64,000 bases of DNA from UPXZ01 sp964498765 (GCA_964498765.1 CAZCIU010000001.1:1-64000); one strand, 5' to 3'; shown: positions 1-7,466, counted from the first letter of the stretch. Notes: generated by a model from the letters alone, not told the origin. Numbers and translations: made by a program.

Positions 1-30
1 ATGTTGTGGAAAATTATTGGATGTTTTTTC

Positions 31-48
31 TTGTTCCACGTGGAACAA
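31..48. promoter_or_regulatory. parS: parS-like centromere site 1
   Basis: An 18-bp perfect palindrome whose core is TGTTCCACGTGGAACA. This differs from the well-known parS consensus TGTTTCACGTGAAACA only at one symmetric pair of positions (T to C and A to G). ParB binds such sites for chromosome segregation. A second identical copy lies 90 bp to the right, and both are beside mnmG (gidA), a gene that is often near the replication origin. No parA/parB genes are visible. That it binds ParB is inferred. Confidence 0.75.
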
Positions 49-120
49 ACGAAGAGAAACATTTTTTTTTGAAATAATTATTCCTCTTAAATAATAGAAT
101 TTCAAGTTATTATAATCTTT

Positions 121-138
121 TTGTTCCACGTGGAACAA
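121..138. promoter_or_regulatory. parS: parS-like centromere site 2
   Basis: Exact second copy of the 18-bp palindrome found at 31-48, with a start-to-start spacing of 90 bp. The 72 bp between the copies are AT-rich and hold no gene. The site lies 38 bp beyond the stop codon of mnmG. Two identical 18-bp palindromes this close are most unlikely by chance, and the core matches the ParB site class. Confidence 0.75.
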
Positions 139-176
139 AAACTATTTTACTATAAACTGAAAACTATGAACTGTTT

Positions 177-2051
177 TCAACGTCCCATCATCACTAAAAG
201 AATATTCACATCGCTCGGTGAAATACCTGGAATTCGGCTTGCTTGCCCGATGGTTTCAGGGTTAATTTTTTGCAGTTTTTGGCGAGCTTCGGTAGAAAGG
301 GATTTAATGTTTTCGTAATCCAATTTGTCTTTGATGTAGATATTTTCCAAACGATGAAGCTTGTCAGCAATCAATCTTTCCCGCTCAATATAGCCTGAAT
401 ACTTCAAAATAATCTCTGTACCTTCTATGATTTCTTCTCTGATTTCAGCGATATTTTCTATCCGTTCTTTGAGAGCAGGTACTGCTTCCGCCAGGTCATT
501 TATTCCCAATTGTGGGCGAAGAACCAAGTCAGCCAATTTGCAACCGTGCGATAATTCCGAAGAATTTTTAGATGATAAAAATGGGTTAATTGCATTTGGT
601 TTGATGGAAGAATTTTTCAGAAAATCAATCAAAGCATCAATCTCTTGCTTTTTATTTTGGAATTGCTCGTAGCGATTTTTATCAGCCAATCCGATATTAT
701 ACGCTTTTTCTGTCAGTCGGGCATCCGCATCATCCTGACGAAGAAGTATCCGGTATTCAGCCCGCGAAGTAAACATCCGGTAGGGCTCATCCACGCCTTT
801 TGTTACCAAATCATCAATCAATACGCCGATGTAAGCTTCGTTTCTGTGCAGAATAAATTCATCGCCACCATGCACGTTGATGTGTGCATTAATACCTGCA
901 ATCAAACCTTGTCCGCCGGCTTCTTCGTAACCCGTGGTTCCATTCACCTGTCCGGCAAAGAAAAGATTTTTTATCCGTTTCGTTTCGAGCGTATGTTTTA
1001 GTTGCGTAGGGTCAAAAAAGTCGTACTCAATCGCGTAGCCCGGACGGAAAAGTTGCACATTTTCCAATCCAGGAACAGTATGCACAGCATCAATCTGCGT
1101 TTGGAGTGGGAGCGAAGATGAAAATCCGTTGATGTACCATTCCGTAGAATTTACACCTTCCGGTTCTAGGAAAAGTTGGTGCGAATTTTTATCGGCGAAA
1201 GTAACGATTTTCGTTTCGATGCTCGGGCAATAACGTGGTCCGATGCTCTGAATTTGTCCGTTATATAGTGGTGAAAATTCCAATCCCTGATTAAGAATTT
1301 CGTGCGTTTTTTCGTTTGTGTAAGTAATCCAGCAACTTCTCTGCGGAAGCTCGCGCTTCACTTCTTTCAGGTATGAAAATTTATGAAAATCTAAATCGCC
1401 GGGCTGTTCCGTTAGTTTTGAAAAATCGATGCTTCGTTCATCCACTCGCATCGGTGTACCGGTTTTCATACGGTCGGTGGTAAATCCGATTTCTTTCAGT
1501 TGCTCGGTAATTCCAAAGGAAGCTGGTTCCGAAATTCGTCCGCCGGTCATTTGTTTCTTACCCACGTGCATCAATCCCGCCAAAAAAGTTCCGGCGGTAA
1601 GCACTACTGCTTTGGCACGAATTTCCACACCCAACGCCGTTTTTACACCAACCACCGCGTTATTTTCAAAAATAAATTGCGTAACCGTATCCTGCCACAT
1701 ATACAGATTGTTCGTATTGGCAACGATATTGGTCCATTCTACAATGAATTTTTGGCGGTCACTCTGCGAGCGTGGCGACCACATCGCCGGACCTTTCGAG
1801 CGGTTCAGCATACGGAATTGGATGGCGGTTTTGTCTGTAACAATTCCCATTTGTCCGCCCAGCGCATCAATTTCACGCACAATCTGACCTTTGGCAATTC
1901 CGCCCACGGCCGGGTTACAGCTCATTTGAGCTATCTTGTTCATATCCATAGTGATAAGAAGGGTTTTGGAACCCAAATTTGCCGAAGCCACAGAAGCTTC
2001 ACAGCCCGCGTGTCCGGCACCAATCACTATTACGTCGTATTTAAAATTCAT
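177..2051 (-). CDS. mnmG: tRNA uridine 5-carboxymethylaminomethyl modification enzyme MnmG (GidA)
   Basis: A 624-residue FAD-dependent enzyme that, with the GTPase MnmE, adds the carboxymethylaminomethyl group to U34 of certain tRNAs; it uses methylene-tetrahydrofolate and acts in the cytoplasm. Seen: the N-terminal dinucleotide-binding motif GAGHAG (residues 11-16), the conserved CNPAVGGIAKG (45-55), and a C-terminal helical region ending in SRIPGISPSDVNILL typical of the family. Length is normal for the family (about 620-630). ATG start at 2051. A C/G-tract hairpin element (2063-2090) lies 11 nt upstream of the start codon. Two parS-like sites lie just beyond its 3' end. Confidence 0.97.
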   Translation of the reverse strand: MNFKYDVIVIGAGHAGCEASVASANLGSKTLLITMDMNKIAQMSCNPAVGGIAKGQIVREIDALGGQMGIVTDKTAIQFRMLNRSKGPAMWSPRSQSDRQKFIVEWTNIVANTNNLYMWQDTVTQFIFENNAVVGVKTALGVEIRAKAVVLTAGTFLAGLMHVGKKQMTGGRISEPASFGITEQLKEIGFTTDRMKTGTPMRVDERSIDFSKLTEQPGDLDFHKFSYLKEVKRELPQRSCWITYTNEKTHEILNQGLEFSPLYNGQIQSIGPRYCPSIETKIVTFADKNSHQLFLEPEGVNSTEWYINGFSSSLPLQTQIDAVHTVPGLENVQLFRPGYAIEYDFFDPTQLKHTLETKRIKNLFFAGQVNGTTGYEEAGGQGLIAGINAHINVHGGDEFILHRNEAYIGVLIDDLVTKGVDEPYRMFTSRAEYRILLRQDDADARLTEKAYNIGLADKNRYEQFQNKKQEIDALIDFLKNSSIKPNAINPFLSSKNSSELSHGCKLADLVLRPQLGINDLAEAVPALKERIENIAEIREEIIEGTEIILKYSGYIERERLIADKLHRLENIYIKDKLDYENIKSLSTEARQKLQKINPETIGQASRIPGISPSDVNILLVMMGR

Positions 2052-2062
2052 ATATGTATCTA

Positions 2063-2090
2063 CCCCTAGCCCCTAAAGGGGAATTTGGAG
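2063..2090 (-). repeat. C/G-tract hairpin element, start-codon type (copy 1)
   Basis: A 28-bp element with two C4 tracts followed by a G4 tract on the plus strand (CCCCTAGCCCCTAAAGGGG and nine further bases). In the mnmG mRNA it reads C-tract, G-tract, G-tract, so either G-tract can pair with the one C-tract. It lies 11 nt before the mnmG start. It matches the copy at 6320-6347 at 27 of 28 positions, also just before a start codon. With the inverted copy at 2165-2193 it brackets the mnmG/DUF2891 spacer. Confidence 0.8.
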
Positions 2091-2139
2091 TTCATTTAAT
2101 TTTCAGTTTGTATTATATTATGTATTGTAAAAATAATGT

Positions 2140-3252
2140 CTATTTTTTTAATATATTATTCTTTAATTTCTCCCCTTTAGGGGTTGGGGGGTGTAAAGCC
2201 ATCAAAGCGAAACTTGCCAGCCAGTGATCTCCGCCGTAATTTCCGGCAAAAAGTAATGGTAATGCATTGTTTGTTAATGTGTTGGCTGTTTCTTGCAATA
2301 CTTTTTTGTTCTTATGTTTATCGGGCAATGCATTTGCAATGTCATTCATGCACCAAGCCCTTGAAAATGACAATCCAACCAAGTGAACTGTTTGATAATC
2401 AGATAAATCACTTACAACGGGAACTTCACAAAGATTTGCGAAACCCTTTTTAGTCAGAAATTTATCATACCATTTTACAAACTCTTTTTGAGAATAAATC
2501 TTGCTCATCAAGGATGTAATTTGCAACGATGGCGAGAAAAAATCCGAGCCGTTTGGTTCCAAATGAGCAGGAGTATTTTGCTCCGTGCCGTAGAATTTCA
2601 GCGCTTTTTCTATCAATGCTTTCTCAAAATCAGCATCCTTTTTAGTTCTTGCCCATTCCAAAGCGAAATCCAGCGCAAATGCTGAATTAGGATGCACGCC
2701 TGTCCGATCCGGATAGGTTTGTCTGGGAAGATAGGACTTCCATAAATTCACAATCACCTTGGTCAGCGGTTGCAATGCACGATGCCAATCACGAGCTTTC
2801 AGATCGTTCCATTCCATCAGTTCGTTGTCCAATTTCAACAACCAAGCCCAGCCGTATGTTCGTTCGAAAATTCGCGCATTTTCATATTTCGTGAAATAAT
2901 CGGCTTCTACTTTCATTTTCTCCAACTGAAATGAATTATCCAGAATTCGCACGATTTCATCGGTGTTTTTACTATCCGGAAACGTACGCAACACGCGTAC
3001 AAGCATCCAATGCCCATGTACACTGCTGTGCCAGTCAAAACAACCGTAAAACACCGGATGGAGCTGACTTGGGGTGAGATTGACTTCCGCCGGATTGTTG
3101 TAAATATGCCCGGGTTTATTCGGAAATTCCTGATTGATGCTTTTTAACGGCAATAGAGCCACTTTCAGAGCCATTTCTTCGCTTAAAACGGCCTGATTTT
3201 GAGCATTTAATGCAAAAGAAATTACCAAAAACAGCAAAATCAATGTTCTCAT
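2140..3252 (-). CDS. DUF2891 family secreted protein
   Basis: A 370-residue protein with a signal peptide (hydrophobic residues 3-15, predicted cleavage A17/Q18). The body matches my memory of the DUF2891 family: Tyr-Gly-Cys-Phe-Asp-Trp-His-Ser near residue 70, many Trp and His, and a helical repeat character as in alpha/alpha-barrel hydrolases. Function is not established; a carbohydrate-related periplasmic role is only a guess from fold type. The last dozen residues (HPPTPKGEKLKNN) are encoded by a C/G-tract repeat (2165-2193), so the native C-terminus may have been replaced when the repeat arrived. A consensus promoter lies at 3279-3308. Confidence 0.8.
   Translation of the reverse strand: MRTLILLFLVISFALNAQNQAVLSEEMALKVALLPLKSINQEFPNKPGHIYNNPAEVNLTPSQLHPVFYGCFDWHSSVHGHWMLVRVLRTFPDSKNTDEIVRILDNSFQLEKMKVEADYFTKYENARIFERTYGWAWLLKLDNELMEWNDLKARDWHRALQPLTKVIVNLWKSYLPRQTYPDRTGVHPNSAFALDFALEWARTKKDADFEKALIEKALKFYGTEQNTPAHLEPNGSDFFSPSLQITSLMSKIYSQKEFVKWYDKFLTKKGFANLCEVPVVSDLSDYQTVHLVGLSFSRAWCMNDIANALPDKHKNKKVLQETANTLTNNALPLLFAGNYGGDHWLASFALMALHPPTPKGEKLKNNILKK
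2165..2193 (-). repeat. C/G-tract hairpin element, stop-codon type (copy 2)
   Basis: Plus strand reads TCCCCTTTAGGGG then a G6 tract. In the DUF2891 mRNA it reads C-tract, C-tract, G-tract, the reverse of the start-codon type. It lies inside the last codons of the DUF2891 gene. It is the inverted mate of copy 1 (2063-2090), the pair spanning 131 bp. Confidence 0.75.
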
Positions 3253-3278
3253 ATTATTTCTGTAAAATAATTAACCTG

Positions 3279-3308
3279 CAAAGTTACGAAGTTTCATTGT
3301 TTTGACAA
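3279..3308 (-). promoter_or_regulatory. Bacteroidota-type promoter for the DUF2891 gene
   Basis: Read on the minus strand: TTG (3308-3306), 19-nt spacer, then TAACTTTG (3286-3279), which matches the -33/-7 consensus TTTG-N19/20-TAnnTTTG of this phylum. It lies about 27 nt upstream of the start codon at 3252. Confidence 0.7.
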
Positions 3309-3345
3309 TAAATGAGTTATAGCTTTAACGTTCGTTTAAGAAAGA

Positions 3346-3382
3346 AAAAACCTAACAGATTTCGAAATTCTGTTAGGTTTTT
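3346..3382 (-). terminator. Rho-independent terminator downstream of the YgjV-like gene
   Basis: Hairpin with arms AAAAACCTAACAGA (3346-3359) and TCTGTTAGGTTTTT (3369-3382), A/T tracts on both sides, so it could work in both directions. It lies 27 bp beyond the stop of the gene at 3409-3657. The arm AACCTAACAGA recurs in the trpS terminator at 15303. Confidence 0.8.
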
Positions 3383-3408
3383 ATATTTCCATTGTGCAAA
3401 AGCAATAA

Positions 3409-3657
3409 TTACTTTTCAATAATTTCCGTCGTCGGCTTTGCTTTCGCAAAAAATAAATGGTAAATCTGCACACAGCAAACCGCCACGTTGGAAATAACAA
3501 TCGGCCAGGCCGAAAGTAAAATCCCATAGACAACGAAAAACATACACGCTATCAGGTTGACTACCCGCACCGTTTTCATTTGTTTAGGAATAAAAGAAAC
3601 GACCAGCAAAGTCATGGCGATATAGCCGAAAATATGTTGCCAAATATTTATATCCAT
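3409..3657 (-). CDS. Small integral membrane protein, YgjV/SemiSWEET-like
   Basis: An 82-residue protein with three hydrophobic segments (about 8-24, 31-51 and 53-69). The pattern FGYIAMTLLVVSFIPKQMKT followed by N-L-I-A-C and Y-G-I-L-L resembles the YgjV/SemiSWEET-like small membrane proteins. Members of related families are half-transporters that dimerise, but no substrate can be assigned. ATG at 3657. A TATCTTTG -7 element lies at 3706-3699, without a clear -33 element. It is followed by a strong terminator, so it is probably monocistronic. Confidence 0.6.
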   Translation of the reverse strand: MDINIWQHIFGYIAMTLLVVSFIPKQMKTVRVVNLIACMFFVVYGILLSAWPIVISNVAVCCVQIYHLFFAKAKPTTEIIEK

Positions 3658-3787
3658 ACAATAATCCTCATTTTTAACTTGTTATCTTAAAATTTTGGCA
3701 AAGATATGACTTTTTTGTGAATAATTATTGAAAATGTTTCAAAGCCTTCGTTGATAGGAAATGAAGATTAATTTCTATTTTGAGAAA

Positions 3788-4303
3788 TTATTTGGCAGAA
3801 TTTGTCTTCACATAGGTTTTCACTACACCATCTCTCGGTTCAAGCATTGTAACTTTAAAGCCGTTTTTCTTTAATAAATCCGCGATGGGAACGGGCGGAA
3901 ATGGTGTGAGAATTTCCAGACAATCGCCATTTTTCAGGGTTTTTGCCACATCAAAAATCGCTTCTCTCGGATGATTGCCAGCTTCTATAATTGGACGTGC
4001 ATCAAACTGATGAGTGATATTTTCAGGAATGAATTCCGTTGAATTTTCGCCGTTTTCATCGGTAGAATATCCATCGGATAAAGGCAGTTGACCCACTTCG
4101 GCGCGCAGTGCATCTACCATTTCCACAATGGAAACATTCCCCACTTTGGATGCTTGTTGCAGGGAAGTCACTTTGGCAACGGTACGGCGAAGCACAGGAT
4201 TTTTCAAAGCAGAAAATGCCGGAGAATACTTTATTAGCACACTTTCCAGTTGCGGAAATTCTTTCAGCAAATCGGAAATTTTGGTTTCGGGCGTAATGTT
4301 CAT
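3788..4303 (-). CDS. DUF1858 and DUF2249 domain protein
   Basis: A 171-residue cytoplasmic protein if started at the ATG at 4303 (MNITPETKISDLL), which fits the DUF1858 domain start; an in-frame start 16 codons upstream would add residues that look like translated repeat sequence. Residues 1-70 form a DUF1858 domain, related to the N-terminal domain of the iron-sulfur repair protein ScdA/YtfE; residues 100-168 form a DUF2249 domain (FDARPIIEAGNHPREAIFDV). It lies 120 bp after the DUF438-hemerythrin gene on the same strand. Families of this type are found beside hemerythrin proteins; a role in nitrosative or redox stress is inferred, not shown. Confidence 0.75.
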   Translation of the reverse strand: MNITPETKISDLLKEFPQLESVLIKYSPAFSALKNPVLRRTVAKVTSLQQASKVGNVSIVEMVDALRAEVGQLPLSDGYSTDENGENSTEFIPENITHQFDARPIIEAGNHPREAIFDVAKTLKNGDCLEILTPFPPVPIADLLKKNGFKVTMLEPRDGVVKTYVKTNSAK

Positions 4304-4317
4304 AATTACAAAAAATG

Positions 4318-4418
4318 GAACACAAATTACACCAATTACACGAAAATACACAAATTTTAAGAATATAAAATCTGTTCTATTTGTGAGAATTTGCGGTATT
4401 TGCGAAATTTGTGTTCTA
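4318..4418. repeat. Inverted pair of degenerate 9-nt-period words
   Basis: Between the stop at 4424 and the start at 4303 lies an imperfect tandem of about 9-nt units (ACACAAATT, ACACCAATT, ACACGAAAA) at 4318-4358, and a similar tandem in opposite orientation at 4375-4418. The outer ends share the 11-bp inverted repeat GAACACAAATT/AATTTGTGTTC. It belongs to a class of short-period words seen in other gaps of this window (for example 25201, 45225, 46283). Confidence 0.6.
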
Positions 4419-4423
4419 TTAAA

Positions 4424-5659
4424 CTACTTGCTGTAAGAAAGCAATCGTTGGTCGCCCTCTAATTTTCTCATTTCAGTAATATCCTGCGTGACCTCCACTA
4501 CGCCAAGGTATTCGCCTTCGGGTGAACGAACCGCCGAATATTCGATGTAAATAAAGCGATTGCCCATAAATTTTGACATCCAGAAAACAGCTTTATTCTC
4601 TTTTCCACTTTTGAAATCGTTCAGAATTTGTTCCACTATATGCACGCTTCCGGGCGGGTGGCACATACGCACATCACGACCGATAACGGAGACATTTCGT
4701 TCAAAAACACGATTAGGACTATGTGAGAAAAAACGTACTTTGTCATTTTTATCTACGAAGGTAATGTCAATCGGCAAGTGGATAAACAATGCTTCCAGTT
4801 CTTTCATCTCAAATGCACCGGATGAAAGTCGGATAGCGTCCGATTGCACAAAGGCAACGTCGGAAGTTTGCACGTTTTCGGGCTTCCATTCGGCAGTTGG
4901 TGCCACTAGGCAGTAACCAAATTCGGGTGTTTCCTGATAAATTTTGTACCAATCTTCGTCGGTCAGCGTGTCCATCGTCATCGGCAGAAGAATTTCCTCT
5001 TCCTTCATTATCATCCCTTCAATCAGTTCCATCACAGGTTTCAGCACCATATCGATGATAGGTGTTAATTCGCCCGCATCAATTTTCGGTGCTTCCAGCG
5101 TCTCGTACACATCTTTCATCAAACCGCGGATTTCATCGTGTTTTCCCCACATTACGGTCGGCGGACCGGTGATATTGTATTTTTCCAAATAGGGGAAAAT
5201 CAGGTATTCTTTCCGTTTGTAATGCTTGTCGATATCCCAAAGCGCATTGAAAATCGTGCGGATTTTGATGATGTAAGCCGGCACTTCCTCGTCGGTCATA
5301 TTTCTTGCCAAACCAAAAAGATTGTGAAGTTCGTCAATTTGATCCTGAATAGCGATATTTTCCTTTTTCAACGTATCCACCGGATGTCCGGCAGGAATGG
5401 CTTTCGCGCCTTCCAAGTCGATACTTCCATCCAAAACGGCTGTGTGTAAATCACAAAAATCGAGAATTTCTTCGGGAGTTAGCGCACCGGCGTTGATAAG
5501 TTCCTGTTCCACTTCCACCACTTCGTTGTATGGAATTCCGCTCAGCACTTCTATTAATCGTCCGCGTAGCACTTTGGCAGGTGCACCCTCGTGAAGTTGC
5601 AGAAGCAGATGCTTCAAAAGCTCTTTTCTTTTTGTTGAATTATCAATATATTCACTCAT
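4424..5659 (-). CDS. DUF438 - hemerythrin - PAS domain protein
   Basis: A 411-residue cytoplasmic protein. Domains in order: DUF438 (about 12-85), a hemerythrin HHE four-helix domain (about 95-230, with His in KHYKRKEYLIFPYLEK and GKHDEIRGL and the acidic stretch MIMKEEEILLP), and a C-terminal PAS domain (about 280-400; FVDKNDKVRFFSHSPNRVF and YLGVVEVTQDITEMRKLEG). Proteins of this layout are thought to sense or bind oxygen, NO or iron through the di-iron site; there is no output domain, so it probably acts by protein contact. The upstream gap 5660-5957 carries inverted repeats that look like operators. The DUF1858/DUF2249 gene follows it. Confidence 0.85.
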   Translation of the reverse strand: MSEYIDNSTKRKELLKHLLLQLHEGAPAKVLRGRLIEVLSGIPYNEVVEVEQELINAGALTPEEILDFCDLHTAVLDGSIDLEGAKAIPAGHPVDTLKKENIAIQDQIDELHNLFGLARNMTDEEVPAYIIKIRTIFNALWDIDKHYKRKEYLIFPYLEKYNITGPPTVMWGKHDEIRGLMKDVYETLEAPKIDAGELTPIIDMVLKPVMELIEGMIMKEEEILLPMTMDTLTDEDWYKIYQETPEFGYCLVAPTAEWKPENVQTSDVAFVQSDAIRLSSGAFEMKELEALFIHLPIDITFVDKNDKVRFFSHSPNRVFERNVSVIGRDVRMCHPPGSVHIVEQILNDFKSGKENKAVFWMSKFMGNRFIYIEYSAVRSPEGEYLGVVEVTQDITEMRKLEGDQRLLSYSK

Positions 5660-5957
5660 AAACTATAAATTTAAGAATTGCGATTGCAGATTTACGATTG
5701 GTAATATCAAATTGAAAAATAATAACAAGGATTTCTTTACTTTTTAAAAACAATAGTAACCATAGCTTAATATTTACTCATTCTCTATTTTTCGGAACTT
5801 AGAAAAAAAATATCAAAGATATTTTTAAACTATTGTTATCGAAATCAATTAGAAATATTAAAATTCGAAATTAGAGGACTATTGTTTTCATTATTAAAAG
5901 TCAAAACGAATTCAACTTTTATCACTCCGATCGGAAATATTTAAATCGTCAATCAAA
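5660..5957. promoter_or_regulatory. Gene-free 298-bp region with operator-like repeats upstream of the DUF438 gene
   Basis: No open frame of interest. The 11-mer AAAACAATAGT occurs at 5747-5757 and its exact reverse complement at 5878-5888, with a related AACTATTGTT at 5828-5837. A palindrome with 9-bp arms (AAAAATATC / GATATTTTT, 5806-5826, spacer AAA) contains, on the minus strand, a TATCTTTG -7 element at 5821-5814 reading towards the DUF438 gene. A promoter embedded in a palindrome suggests control by a dimeric regulator; which one is unknown. Confidence 0.5.
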
Positions 5958-6305
5958 TTATCCTTTTATCATTGTTAAAAGCATTTTAAAAGGCTTCACT
6001 GCCACCAAAGCGTGTGGAATTCCGGCCGGCATAATGATGCATTCGCCTGCTTTCATCAGATTGGATTGTCCATCAAGAACGATGTCGGCCTCGCCATCCA
6101 GAATTTGTACCATCGCATCAAAAGGCGAAGTGTGCTCGGTCAGTCCCTGACCTTCGTCGAACGAGAATAAAGTCACGTTTCCGGCAGGAGATTTGGTAAT
6201 TTGCTTGCTGATAACGCCACCGGCTGAATATTCAACAGATTGTTCCAATGGAAATACTCTTCCTTTTTCAAATGGATTAACAGGTTTGTCGTAAGTAAGT
6301 TTCAT
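5958..6305 (-). CDS. Cupin domain protein
   Basis: A 115-residue single-domain cupin. Motif 1 is the region SFDEGQGLTEHTSPFDAMVQ (one His retained) and motif 2 is AGECIIMPAGIPHALVAVKP with a conserved PAGxPH. This is the small cupin type common in anaerobes; the ligand cannot be told from sequence. The gene starts with ATG at 6305, 14 nt after a C/G-tract hairpin element (6320-6347). It ends at 5958, just before the regulatory gap of the DUF438 gene, so it is transcribed towards that gene and might be part of the same stress-related neighbourhood. Confidence 0.85.
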   Translation of the reverse strand: MKLTYDKPVNPFEKGRVFPLEQSVEYSAGGVISKQITKSPAGNVTLFSFDEGQGLTEHTSPFDAMVQILDGEADIVLDGQSNLMKAGECIIMPAGIPHALVAVKPFKMLLTMIKG

Positions 6306-6319
6306 AATGTAAATTTTAG

Positions 6320-6347
6320 CCCCTAACCCCTAAAGGGGAATTTGGAG
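6320..6347 (-). repeat. C/G-tract hairpin element, start-codon type (copy 3)
   Basis: 27 of 28 bases match copy 1 at 2063-2090, in the same orientation relative to its gene. It lies 14 nt upstream of the cupin start codon. No inverted mate is visible near the end of the upstream gene (6481). Confidence 0.8.
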
Positions 6348-6446
6348 AATTATTGATGTTGTTTTAATGCAAAATTACAGCATCAAAAATTGATAAACTG
6401 TAACTTAGGTTACACTTGTCTATTTACCGTTGATAAATTTTTTATT

Positions 6447-6480
6447 CAATCGTAAATCGTAAATGGATAAATTGTAAATT
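6447..6480. repeat. Degenerate 7-nt-period word
   Basis: Tandem-like ATCGTAA ATCGTAA ATGGATA AATTGTAA directly after the stop codon of the DUF1697 gene. A similar word in opposite orientation lies at 48681-48716. Confidence 0.5.
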
Positions 6481-7041
6481 CTAGAAGGTCATCATTTCCA
6501 GAAGTTTTGTACTCGTTTTCCAATTTCGGATAGTGATGTGTTTGTAAACTGGAGAAACTACGATTTTTCCCAATTTGCTTTTGGTCAGATTGATAAATAA
6601 TCGTCTGAAAAACAGGATATTATTTCCAATGAAAACTTCATCAATTCCTTCACGAAGCGTGATATCTTTCATTGCTTCTTCTACGGTAATGGTTTCTTTC
6701 AGGAAAATAACATCGTAGCGGTAATTTTCATTATCAGCGCCGTAATCTTTCGGTGCAGACGCGAGTTGATCTTCCAATTCCTCTTTCGTTCGAAGGACAA
6801 TTATTGAATTGTAGGAAAAGTTTTCTGAGAGTTTTTTCTCGATTTCATCGGTCAATTCCGCTTTATTTTTTCTATCAGAAGAGAAAATCACATTGCCACT
6901 TTGGATGTATGTTTTCACATCAGTAAATCCCATTTCCTCAAAAGCCAATTTTAAATCAGCCATCTTGATAATGTTGTTTCCACCCACGTTAATTCCTCGA
7001 AGAAGAGCGAGGTAGGTTGTTTGATTAGGAGTGTTTTTCAT
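6481..7041 (-). CDS. DUF1697 family protein
   Basis: A 186-residue cytoplasmic protein. The N-terminus YLALLRGINVGGNNIIKMAD and then SGNVIFSS near residue 47 are the hallmark of DUF1697, a widespread family of about 180 residues with ferredoxin-like folds and unknown biochemical role. Complete, ATG at 7041. It follows the helix-hairpin-helix gene on the same strand but a terminator (7070-7102) separates them, so it probably has its own promoter. Confidence 0.85.
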   Translation of the reverse strand: MKNTPNQTTYLALLRGINVGGNNIIKMADLKLAFEEMGFTDVKTYIQSGNVIFSSDRKNKAELTDEIEKKLSENFSYNSIIVLRTKEELEDQLASAPKDYGADNENYRYDVIFLKETITVEEAMKDITLREGIDEVFIGNNILFFRRLFINLTKSKLGKIVVSPVYKHITIRNWKTSTKLLEMMTF

Positions 7042-7069
7042 TTTTGTTCAGATTTTTATTTAAAAAACA

Positions 7070-7102
7070 ATAGACACAAGATGAAAGTTTTCTTGTGTCT
7101 AT
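7070..7102 (-). terminator. Terminator downstream of the helix-hairpin-helix gene
   Basis: Arms ATAGACACAAGA (7070-7081) and TCTTGTGTCTAT (7091-7102), perfect 12 bp, with a T-rich run on the minus strand. The arm resembles that of the asd terminator at 7467-7506. Confidence 0.8.
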
Positions 7103-7136
7103 CTTAATTTTTTGAGAATAAATTGGAAAATGAGAG

Positions 7137-7451
7137 CTAAATTTCGCATTGTGTTGGTTTCAATCTGCAACTATCACAATCGTCTTCATTTTTCCAGTTC
7201 CACCAAAGTAGTTTGTCCACCTCCCGGTCTTTTGGTTCCGTGTTTGCGTAGTACACCGCACATCGAAAAACGTAAAGCAGGCATCGGTCTTGTTCTTTTC
7301 CGTAAAATTCATTTGCTTGTTCCAGAATTGCTTCCGGATTTTTACCTTTCAGATCATCGGCTGAATTAATTCCGATATCTTGCAGAATTTTAGCAGTAGA
7401 AATGCCCACACCGGGAATTTGGCGTAGTACCCTAATTGCTTTCTGTTTCAT
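7137..7451 (-). CDS. Helix-hairpin-helix protein of the Cdd1/pathogenicity-locus family
   Basis: A 104-residue protein. Residues 5-45 form a helix-hairpin-helix (LRQIPGVGISTAKILQDIGI), a motif for non-specific DNA contact. The rest (CLLYVFRCAVYYANTEP, then KLLWWNWKN) matches the small Cdd1 family, named after an ORF at the edge of the Clostridioides difficile pathogenicity locus; despite the name it is a common chromosomal gene. It ends with Cys residues (CDSCRLKPTQCEI). It stands alone between two related terminator hairpins. Confidence 0.75.
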   Translation of the reverse strand: MKQKAIRVLRQIPGVGISTAKILQDIGINSADDLKGKNPEAILEQANEFYGKEQDRCLLYVFRCAVYYANTEPKDREVDKLLWWNWKNEDDCDSCRLKPTQCEI

Positions 7452-7466
7452 GATAAAATTAAAAAA

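Noticed and set aside
5..13. Possible DnaA box (TTTTCCACA on the minus strand) near the parS-like sites, as sign of oriC
   Set aside because: Only one site with 8 of 9 matches and no cluster of boxes or dnaA gene; not enough to call an origin in the window.
4318..4418. CRISPR-like array in the short-period words
   Set aside because: Units are 7-9 nt, varied, without equal spacers, and no cas genes are present.
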